The position numbers and the translations under genes are program-made. DNA of 64,000 bases from Ciona savignyi (taxonomy: Eukaryota; Chordata; Ascidiacea; Phlebobranchia; Cionidae). Location of the stretch: NCBI GenBank assembly GCA_000149265.1, contig CH002627.1, positions 439,144 through 503,143 of the forward strand, in the 5' to 3' direction. The notes beneath the pieces were generated by a model, which was not told the origin of the DNA, searched no databases, and worked only from the letters and a program-made list of their open reading frames with translations. This document shows positions 55,401 through 64,000 of this stretch, in pieces (positions within the stretch are counted from its first letter, which is position 1; every line of letters starts with the position of its first letter).

Positions 55401-57937
55401 ATGTAACTGACTCGTCTTGTTGCAATAATTTTACAGTACTCTTTACAATTGATAACTGTCTGAAAAAAAGATTGTATTATTATTTTTATGCCGAAATGAA
55501 GAAAATGGGTTATCGTTAAATTGTTTACACAAACAAAAGAGTAAAAAAAACTGCCTGACAAGTGCTATCTAATATTTATATGTATTTTTTTACAAAATAT
55601 CGGAAAGAATGCGGACAGAATAAAGATGGAACTAATGTTCTTGTCACAATTTGCCCATGTTCTTTTGACTATTCGCGCGAGGTTCTCTCTGGATACTTAT
55701 TATTGTGTTGATAAATACATAATCCTTAACTGACACGGACAAATGATATTGATCTGGTAAAGTTTTGTTTATAGGGTTGCTGAATTGTTTCCAGTTATTC
55801 ATAAGAAAGACCTTTAAAACGAAACAACTCATTCTTAGGTTGATTCCGGAATCACCGAGGTGGTTGCTTTCACACGGCAGGCGGGAGGAGGCCTTGACTA
55901 TATTAGGAGAAGTTGCACGGATGAATCGGTGTGAAGTTAACAAGGAAGAAATTGAAATGATTTTGGTGACTAGAATTTTGATTTTTCTTTAACAAGCTTT
56001 TAGTGGACAGAATACATTACTGATACGGGCTTTAATTCAGGCTTGAGTAGTATGGTAATTTTTATACGAAAGTTTACAGTGCAAATGGCCTATTTTTCGC
56101 AACAGCAGTTTTTTGTAATAATTATGAGATTCCGAAGATATCAATCCTAACTGGCATGCCTAGTTTGTCTCTCTTTAATTTTATCTTTTTTTATATTTTA
56201 TCTCTATATCTTTTTTGCGCACTAACATTAATACTTCTTAGAAAACATGAAACATGAATATCAAGTTTGGTTACTCGGAAACCTATTTGTTTTTTCTTGG
56301 AGAAACAAATCTTAACCACTTTGTTTTGGTTATATTAAGTTTGATTAGGCAACCCTTTCAATTCGTTCAAAAATATAGATATTAAGTTTGGTAACTCAGA
56401 AGTCCATCAAACGTTATATACTTTGTATCAGATGTACAAAGAGTTGAGTAACTTGGAAACAAAATTATTTTTGCATGTACAAACATATAACGAAAACTTA
56501 AATAAGATTTTTTTAGATATCGGTGGTTAACGCGTGGTTTACATTACCCTCGTGTTGTATGTTAGACTAGTTGTGATCGCTGTGCTAATTTTTGTAAAAT
56601 AGTATTTTAATTGCGAATAAACAACTAAGTCTAAATGTCTATATCAATCTACATTTGTATAATTATACAATAGTCGAACTTAAAAAAAATTATTATTGAA
56701 ATGAATTATTTTATAAAAAGGAAGAAGAATTAGACGTCACGAAAGATGAAGTCACACACAGGGGGCTGCTGTTTCATGTTTTGGCCTTCATTCGAAATTC
56801 AAAAACGCTTATTATGGTTTTAGTCATTGCTTTTTCCTGGTACGAAAATATTTAAAATTTTAGAGGACAATGTTTTTATATGTCACTACATTATTGGCGT
56901 ATAATTCACCAGTGTTTTTTTAATGAAATTTATAAAAGTGAAACAAGAAAAAATTATTACTTGTTTATCTCATATAGAGATGTCAGGGCACAAAGCAAGA
57001 TTTTTAACATTATTTTATTTAAATGAAAAATAAAATATACATTCAAGTACATCACAAAATCCTGGAAACATATTTAAGTAGAATAATATTCTAATGATGG
57101 TTTGTGATTACATACACCGATTTAAGTAAAGTATTTTAAACGCAGGTTGGCAATTGTGGTCGTTTACTATGGACTCTCATTGAGCGTGGATACATTGAGT
57201 GGCGATATCTTTATCAACTGCTTTCTCATGGGTCTCATTGAAATACCTGGTGTGATAGCGGCTTTCTTGGGAGTGAAGTACTGTAGTAGATCTTACGCAC
57301 ACTCGGGATTTATGTTCACATGTGGTTTTGCCTGTTTAATGGCAGCATTATTTAAAAATGGTAAGTTTTCTTTAAATGTGAGGCCAATATAGGTCTTTCT
57401 TTTACCCAAACAGACTACCTTGTGTAGACCTACTTATTTTTAAAAATCCATCGTTTTAAAGAAATCTTTAAAATTAATGTGAAACAAGTATACAAAATGT
57501 ATCTTCAATTCGATAAACATCCGTACAGTTCACCCAATTGCCACCTTGATATTTGCTTTGTTCGGGAAAACTGCGAACGCTGGAGTTTTCTATATCGTGT
57601 ACGTGCATACTGCTGAGATAGTCCCAACCAACGTTCGGCACGTCTATATGTGCGCAGGATCGTTCTCTGGTAGATTAGGCTCAATAATATCCCCGTACTT
57701 TGGTTACGCAGGTAAGTGTAGTGTAGTTGTATGATGTATGTATATCCGGACAATAAGAACTTGATATGCGAACCAACTTATATTTTTTTAGTTAAGAAAT
57801 TCGGATTCTTCGCTCCATATCTTACACTAAGTGTCGTAGTGATGTCGTCAGCGCTGATGACGTTGCTCTTTCTTCCTGACACTCATCTTAAACGTCTCCC
57901 GGAGTCAGTGGAGGATGTATTGAAAATGGAGAGGTAA
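52413..57937 (+). CDS. SLC22-family organic ion transporter (11 coding exons, 535 aa)
   Basis: Exons: 52413-52592, 52751-52850, 52903-53015, 53449-53549, 54217-54371, 55197-55365, 55839-55965, 56721-56839, 57146-57360, 57529-57711, 57792-57937. They sum to 1608 bp, every junction is GT-AG, and the frame holds through all ten introns to TAA. Major-facilitator landmarks: a first membrane segment near residues 18-42 (LFVLFFVNGIPNGLLITALV), a cysteine-containing extracellular loop in exons 1-4, FDVVCGDAWKKPL and GTSSGLISDRIGRRP between membrane segments 2 and 3, IPESPRWLLSHGRREEA in the central loop, and TAEIVPTNVRH in the last third. These are hallmarks of SLC22 organic cation/anion/carnitine carriers at the plasma membrane. 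The substrate cannot be told. Length is normal for the family (about 550). The ATG at 52413 is chosen because MGYDSLIDRVGSFG matches typical SLC22 starts; the in-frame extension to 52389 has no ATG. Confidence 0.93.
53838..54176. mobile_element. hAT-type MITE in SLC22 intron 4 (339 bp)
   Basis: Ends CATGGGTTCTTAACA and GGTTAAGAACCACTG (a CAGTGGTTCTTAACC-type terminus), flanked by the 8-bp duplication CGTTATCA (53830-53837 and 54177-54184). Next to the left end is GCACGCCCCC, common in hAT MITEs. No coding capacity. The right end lies about 40 bp before the exon 5 acceptor. Confidence 0.88.
54520..55038. mobile_element. hAT-type MITE in SLC22 intron 5 (519 bp)
   Basis: Inverted ends CATGCATGGGCAAC and GTTGCCCATGCATG with 8-bp duplications CATTAAAG (54512-54519 and 55039-55046). 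Inside the left end is ACGGCCCGCGGGCCAAATC, the GC-rich subterminal block seen in a widespread class of animal hAT MITEs. It is non-coding. Confidence 0.88.
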
Positions 57938-60285
57938 ACCGGTTTTCTTTCAATATACAAATTTGTGTTAACAAGAATAGGAAATGTAAAATCTTATACA
58001 TCGAAAAAATTAAAACTTATATGGGTTTGGTCAACAAGGCCGGTTTTGTTTTTAATTGGTTTATGTATTAGTATTGTATGCCGTTTGGCAACACGACTGT
58101 ACTTGTAACCATAAATAGGTTAATGAGCAAGGTAACATATGAATTAACACCTTCGGGTGACCTTCATTATGGCATTCAACAACACACGAAAATAAACACC
58201 TGGTAAGTGTATACTCAAGGTTTCACAATCAAATGTTTTGTTTAAACTAACAGTAAATAAACAAATAATTGGGACCAAAAATGCTGACAAAGTATTCTGA
58301 CAATAGGGTATCTTACTCATGGTTAACCTCGTAGATGAATAAATGACAATCATCAGATTACAACAAGCTTATAGTACTTATTTTCAGCCTGATCTCTCGA
58401 TGTCGTTCTACACAATCAACAGAAGATATCCAAAGCCCTCGTCGAGGCACTGCAACAACGCAAGAAATATAGCTAGCTGAGGTTTCATTAAATACGTCAT
58501 CGATACCAATATTATAACATATTGTTCGATGTGGAAAACCTAGAAACAACGAGAACTGTTTATTAAATGAGATACAAATTATTGAGTGTATATATGATGC
58601 AATAATATATATGGCTTACGAAGTTTAACATGTTTTTTTAATGTTGCCTAATGGATATATATTTGAGTAGGAATAAGGTAAAATAAGATTACAAAACATT
58701 TCTTTCTTATATGTTGACAATAACATTCTTCTAGATATTTGCTTATTATACGTAATATCAGCTAGTAACTTACAAACAAACATTGCGGTGATTTACAATG
58801 TTACACTAGGGTAACATGTCTATATGTCGTGTACAAACTTGGACAGGCTGCTACCAGCATATTTATTTATATGACCTAGTAGTATAGAAAACGTATGTTT
58901 TTAGAGATGATAAACGTCCAGTTGAATTAAAGTATTATCTTTTAGACTTAAAAGGGAATGACCGTTTTCTCTTGTGTTGGAAAGTGATAAAAAGTTTATA
59001 ACGGGCCTTTAGACTTTGGAGATTACAGGAGCATAGGAAAATTGGGTTAAATTTCACAGAAACATTAGTTAAATTAGTTTAGGTGTGATTTTTATCTGAA
59101 TTGTAAAATACAATAAAATATCGCAAGCTGGTAATCACCATAGCTTTTATCCCGCTTTAAAATATATTTAATATTGAGGCGTAGACTTACGTGATCTAAT
59201 GTAAGTATACTTCTTTAATTGCACATTAAATGTGGTCGTTACCTTCCAGTTTTAATTAAAACTATGTTTTTCTAAGTCATGCTATACCTATTTTAACTTC
59301 CTTAAAATCTCGGATTCGAAATCTATAATTAACAGGTGCCAATTCCGGTGACCATACCTATACTTGGTTGTTTAATCTCGTTTAGAATGCATGACTGATA
59401 ACGTTCCTATTTCGCTGAAAACCTATCATAGATGTGTAATGTCAAGCCAAACAGGCTACAAGTTCAAATAGGAAACGATTGGCGCTTCTATCTAAATCTA
59501 GCAATTGTTAAGTTCTTGATAGCACTTAACAAAAGACCGCAAAATCCGTTTTTTAATGCATAAATGTATAAAAGAAGAGCAAATAAAGATTTTATTAAAG
59601 AGGTATCACCAGAGCCAAAATACATTCCGGCAAGTCGTTAAATAGGATATGTGGCGACTTGTGCAATATCACAGGTTCGACCCCAATACTTAACAAAGAT
59701 GGGTGATCAAATAACTGCCACATGACGATCCAGTTAAAATACTATCAATTAATTACAAATAATTTTTTGTATTTACAGAATTAACAAGCGAAAGACTGAT
59801 TTATTAATCATATAAACAAATGCTCCTAACTAATTTTTATTAATCAGCAACAAAAATAAGAAAACCAGATTTAATTTACTCTTGCATGCAAGTAGGTTTA
59901 TTTTTTGCTTGCAGCTAGAAATTTGTTTAAAGAAAGTGTACAAGATTTTTAACATGCTAAATGTAAATTTAGTTCTTCACCTTAAAGTCAAATTAATATG
60001 GTAACGTTTTAGCTTAATTGACCCCCACGCAAACGGCCGCCTTTTAAAACCGAAAATAAATTTCTGCATTAAAAAAGTTAAAGCCCGATCTCTATACTCA
60101 TACCTATAAGCAGCGCTTCACAAAACACTGCAGCCAAGCACATCAATGGACAGTGAAAGAAAAAAGTAATATGTTTGTGCGGCCTAATGTGTTGATGTAG
60201 GGGCTTCAGTTGTCAAGTGGATAAGTTAAAATGCGTTTAGTTGTAAGGGGTTCAGTTATGATGGGTTCAGTTGTGAAGGTATAAC
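57938..60285. repeat. Segmental duplicate of 12936-14500; no gene
   Basis: From about 58150 this matches the block at 12960-14500 in the same orientation, with an intercalated match to 9420-9600 at 58765-58945. No poly(A) signal close to the SLC22 stop is convincing; candidate AATAAA motifs are near 58190 and 58255. No ORF is credible. Confidence 0.65.
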
Positions 60286-60770
60286 TTAGGATAGAATAGC
60301 GATAGGATATTTATCTTTATCCCCGTGAATGGGAAAACCAAGGGGGTTAACACACGGGTAATCGTCAGATCGCCTCGCGCCCATCGTCGGGTTACCGGAG
60401 CTATTGCAGTGTTTTGTATGATAGACACGTTCCTTCAATTTGGTAGAACCCATTAATCCGCTGGGTTCAGGCAATGTCCGTAAAGTGCCTTGCCTAAGGA
60501 CACAACCAAAAAGTTTCATATCTGCAACCTTTAGATTGAAAGGCGACGCACTTAACCGTTAGACCAACCGAGGACTAAAACTTAAGGGGCTTAGTTGAAA
60601 GGGGTTTGTCGTGAGAGGTTTAGTTGTAATGGGTTATTTGTAAGGTGTTCCGTTGTAAGGGATTAATTTGTGATGGCATTACTTGTACGGGGTTCAGTTG
60701 AACTGGGTTCAGTTGTAAAGGGGTTCAGTTGTAAGGGGTTGAGTTGTCATGGAACCCTTGCAAGATAACG
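60200..60770. repeat. TTCAGTTGTAAGGGG minisatellite split by a SINE
   Basis: Short imperfect repeats of the type GGGGTTCAGTTGTAA occur at 60200-60280 and again at 60580-60755, on either side of the SINE, which inserted in the middle of the array. Confidence 0.8.
60290..60576 (-). mobile_element. Full-length tRNA-derived SINE
   Basis: Read on the minus strand: a tRNA-like head with an A-box-like TTGGTCTAACGGTTAAGTGC and a B-box-like GGTTGCAGATATGAA, then the body (GTGTCCTTAGGCAAGGCAC, CATTGCCTGAACCCAGCGG, CTCCGGTAACCCGACG, TTCCCATTCACGGGGATAAA) and a tail of ATCCT-type repeats. The flanks ACTTAGG and ACTTAAGG look like an imperfect target duplication. This is the best copy in the window. Composite tRNA SINEs are known in Ciona; identity with a named family is not claimed. 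Confidence 0.88.
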
Positions 60771-61164
60771 AATAAAACGCGCACGCTGGTTGTAATTACT
60801 GAATTCAGTTGGTAATGGGCATAGAAGTTGCCATCGATAACTTATACATAAAAAATATTTAAGGTGATGTAAGGTAAGAAATGTTTCCACAGAAAGCTAA
60901 CTGTTGTGAAACGATCCTCATATATCTTATTGGGTCACAATTAAACTTATAAGTTATACAATAAAAATTCGTCCAATAAATCAACAATAAAACAAAAAAT
61001 ATACAGTATTTAAAGACAAAAATAATATATATATATTATTTTTTATTTTTGTAGGGGTTTGTTATAAAAGATTACATACAACCACAGCGAAAAACACAAA
61101 GACAATATATAAAACGGTCATAAGGTGAACACGACAAAACATGAAAAATTATGTACAATATCAT
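60771..61164. other. Non-coding, AT-rich; no gene
   Basis: Parts match 14400-14530 (AACTGTT..GAAACG.TCCTCA, AAACTTATAAG...). A (TA)n stretch is near 61026. No ORF of note. Confidence 0.55.
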
Positions 61165-62520
61165 TTAGAGAGACTTTATGCAAAGGTTGTATGAGGACTG
61201 CACTTGGTCGGGTGGGTGATTTCAAAGTCCGATGTATGTGCTTGAAGGGACGTAGCACGGTTGATTATAATTAACGTGTTTCAAATGTGTTTAACTGGAT
61301 TGCAGTTATGCACTAGTGCTATTGGTATTAAATGTTGTTATTTTATCATTGGTCAGGCATATATATGTACTATTATGACGTCATACACGAAGGTCTTGAA
61401 AATATAATTAAATGCCTTAAGATTCAGCTTGTATATAAATAAAGTGTTTGGACAAACCGTTTGGTTGTAGGACAGGTAGAAGCTGCATGGCATCGAGCAA
61501 TTCCTAGGAGAGAGTTGTTCATGCGAAACAACAAAATCTTTTTTCTTTTTTTAAACTACAGCGCCGGTTAGCTTATACGTTACCACTACCAGCAGCGCGT
61601 CAAACTGTCAGGCGAAAGGTGATGGGTTCGAAACCAAAAGCTTGCTTATCGGTGGTGTGCTTGGGGTAGGCCTATGCACTAAGTTGACTTGCTTGAAACC
61701 AGTGGAATAATGGTACAACACTAAAAAGAGGGAAACTGACCACACTATTTGCGTGAAAACTAACTCTAACCCCAACCCTAACGCTAATTTCAACCCCAAC
61801 ATTAAACTCAACTCTAACCCCAACCCTAATCTCTACCTGAACACTAATCCCAACCAGTCAACCACGGGGTCATTGTACATTGCACCGGTATCGATATAAT
61901 ACTGGTTCTTAATCTGTGAATAACAGTTTACTAACTGCTGCCTTTATATTCATCATATCGCATATTGTTTTCCTAAGATATTCTGGATATTGATCAAGGA
62001 GGTGCGGTTTGAACTTCATCTAGGGTGCTAAACAATTTGAAAAGAGAAAAATCGGCCTACAAAAAAAGAAAAAAGATTTTGTCGTTCCGCATGAAACACT
62101 CTCTCCGAGGAATTGCTCGATGCCATGCAGCTTCTACCTGTAGGACATCGCAAGCCAGGTATTTGCGTGGGTTTCAATTTTATATGTGCTGTTCATGAAC
62201 TAGGTATAAACTTTGTCATAAGTTGTCTTATCCATGATGTCTATTAGAGATGCACCTAATGAAGTGCATTTTGCTTTTGCTTGAGCAAAAGTCTGGTTTT
62301 GAGCCTTTCTTGCACCAGGCATCCATAGGTATTGGCCATTAAGTAGAATTTCGTTTCCACCTGTCAAGTAAGAACTTTGGTTATTAATTTAGTCTTTTAC
62401 AGTTGTTTCTAAAGACGCATAATAAACCATGTAGTTGAGCCAAAATAAATTAGGTAGGTTAGACTTTGACAATATTCGTTAGCTATATCTTTAACACATT
62501 CGATGCTAGTTTGGTAACAT
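61165..62520 (-). pseudogene. Lectin copy H: CTLD remnants split by a MITE
   Basis: Minus-strand paralog of copy D. Exon 3 starts at 62360 (GGNEILLNGQYLWMPGARKA, CTSLGASLIDIMDKTTYD), has an in-frame TAG just after the KVYT segment, and is interrupted by a 665-bp transposon between 62139 and 61473. Its last codons (to an ACG|GTTTGT-type donor) lie at about 61458. Exon 4 is represented only by its 3' part, 61255-61165, because of an internal deletion relative to D. Around 62500 there is a trace of the exon 2 start (ACACATTCGATGCTAG) but the rest is deleted. Dead copy. Confidence 0.85.
61474..62138. mobile_element. 665-bp inverted-repeat transposon inside lectin exon 3
   Basis: Inverted ends of about 70 bp starting AGGTAGAAGCTGCATGGCAT, ending at 62138. 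The direct repeat TGTAGGAC (8 bp) is on both sides (61466-61473, 62139-62146). Removing element plus one repeat restores continuity of exon 3 with paralog D. An 8-bp duplication suggests hAT or another family with that footprint; the termini are not diagnostic. The interior has a perfect B-box match GGTTCGAAACC (61625-61635) and a CCCCAACCCTAA-rich stretch (61755-61855). No transposase. Confidence 0.88.
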
Positions 62521-64000
62521 TTCAAGGTATCCTGATTTTAGCGATGCCATACAGCACCATAACCTATTCTTTTGTGTTTGTTAGGACTTGTGCATGAAGT
62601 TGAAGTCTGGTATATTTGGTCTGTTTTGTAATATGTAAATATAACTAATTCCAATCTTGTGATTAAATTATTAGCTAACCTGATGGTTCAAGTTGTTAGT
62701 GCTTCCCCATTTTGGATTGTTGCATATATGGAAAATGGAACAAAATCAGAGAGTATCTTGCTTTTATAATAAAATGCACATTTTTTAATTTGTTTGCGTT
62801 GTGTGGCTTACGTGTGTTGGGTAAATCGTGTAGGATGTGCAGTTTAAACCGATTGTGGTATTAGATATTTGTGTAAAATGTGTATGCTTTGTCTGGTTCG
62901 TTGTATATATAACTTTTCTTTCTATGCGGTTTTGTCAACAAGTTATTATTTAAAATCATCGTAAAATATGCAATTGTAATAATGGGCCCCATTTGGAAAA
63001 ATGGGACATTTTTTGTCCGTTTTTGTTGCTAGAACAGCTTATCCAATTTTGATCAGATTTGGTGAATGTTATTGCCATCTTATCGAATTGAAACTTTAAG
63101 AATTGTTAGATAAATGATTTGGATATTTAAAAACTTTTTATGTACTAAACCCAAGGGAATTTCCCGAAGCCGTGGAAAACTAAATCGGGCTATTTTGGGA
63201 ATTTAGCTTCATTTTACTACAGCGCTTGGTAAAAGGTATTAATTTAAAACATTTGGTTAAATCTTCCTAAATCAAACACAATTATTCTTTTTTTAACTAC
63301 ACTTATAGAAATAAGTTGGGTTTAATAACTACAGAACTCATGCGTTTATGCCTGTAGTAACAAAGCCCTGGATAACATAGATCTGGTGTGCACTTATCTG
63401 ACAATAACATTTATTGTTTAATGAACATAAATAGAAAGCATCGGGTTGCTACCTCATGCTTTATTTTTTCAGAAACAAACTGCATACTCGGTGTACAAAT
63501 TGTGGTTATGGGCCTGCTTGCATAAATATATAGCATATAAAATATGTTTTACAAATAGTGGTGGTGAAACACGTGGTTGACACTCTTACTTGGTAATTAA
63601 TAATATGTTTAAGTAAATAACTTTGTTTTAATAATGGTCAATGGTGGCCAATTACCCTAGAAATCGTTGCTTTATGTTCCGTTATGTTATGTTGGTGTTG
63701 TTGTTAGCGAACTAAAAGAAACTAAACAAATATTCTGTGTTTCCTGATAATTACGTCAGGGCTAATGCTGCCAGTGTAAGGAGGACTTTTAATCGTTGAA
63801 ACCCACATGATTTAATCGTTGAAACCCACATGTTGCGTCGGAACAACTCTACAATGACTGGCGGCATTACCCTTGTTATTAGCAACGCAGAGTCCAAAGA
63901 TCCACAGTATATGGTCCATATACTAGACTCAACAGATTGTATGCGTCGATGGATATCTAGCGGACTGCATGAAGTCATACTATAAGTGGGATGTTAACTG
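62521..64000. repeat. Duplicate blocks shared with 15-19 kb; no gene
   Basis: 62560-62900 matches 18400-18690. 62980-63250 is a single copy of the hairpin-headed repeat at 15089-16090. 63370-63580 matches 16110-16250 (TAGTGGTGGTTAAACACGTGG). 63660-63990 matches 5470-5800 and 18700-19020. In those two places the block is followed by lectin exons on the minus strand, so another lectin fragment is expected just past the end of this window. The 75-codon minus-strand ORF at 63751-63978 is not open in the other copies. Confidence 0.7.

Noticed and set aside
61755-61855. CTAACCCCAACCCTAA tract as an interstitial telomere
   Set aside because: It is short, degenerate and lies inside a MITE, so it does not indicate a chromosome end or fusion.
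63751-63978. 75-codon minus-strand ORF near the window end
   Set aside because: Lies in a block repeated at 5470 and 18700, where the frame is interrupted.

Overview
This is AT-rich animal nuclear DNA: multi-exon genes with GT-AG introns, LTR retrotransposons, tRNA-derived SINEs and many short inverted-repeat transposons. The compact introns, the transposon mix and the lectin families suggest a tunicate, most likely Ciona. That placement is inference. No RNA gene, operon or CRISPR array was found.

Layout. 1-5.3 kb is a satellite with a roughly 490-bp unit. The same satellite recurs inverted at 9.6-12.9 kb, where a piggyBac-like element has split it. Between and beyond these (5.4-20.9 kb) lie minus-strand remnants of a secreted lectin gene, embedded in paralogous blocks. 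The 13-19 kb block is repeated at 58-64 kb. From 22 to 44 kb there are three direct copies (A, B, C) of a unit carrying that lectin gene on the plus strand. Copies A (24142-25450) and B (33942-35250) are intact four-exon genes for 250-residue proteins; C is a pseudogene. The predicted protein is a signal peptide, a domain resembling the H-type lectin fold, and a C-type-lectin-like domain. A young BEL/Pao retrotransposon (26327-31143) sits in unit A, and the matching empty site is visible in unit B.

44.0-50.4 kb is a nested transposon. The outer element has about 600-bp inverted repeats, TTAA target duplications, a THAP-domain ORF and an antisense ORF resembling the cysteine-rich cytoplasmic domain of P2X7 receptors. 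Inside it is a young Gypsy/Ty3 element whose primer site is complementary to its own LTR rather than recognisably to a tRNA. 50.7-51.6 kb is a minisatellite. 52.4-57.9 kb is a complete 11-exon SLC22-type transporter gene (535 aa), with hAT-type MITEs in two introns. The rest, to 64 kb, is duplicated lectin-cluster debris.

The only host genes that look functional are lectins A and B and the SLC22 transporter. Most of the remaining sequence is mobile or duplicated. The most interesting observations are the lectin-domain fusion carried on a symmetric 1-1 exon, the P2X7-like domain inside a transposon, the self-complementary Gypsy primer site, and a precise 71-bp GT...AG insert in an old BEL LTR that the young copies lack.
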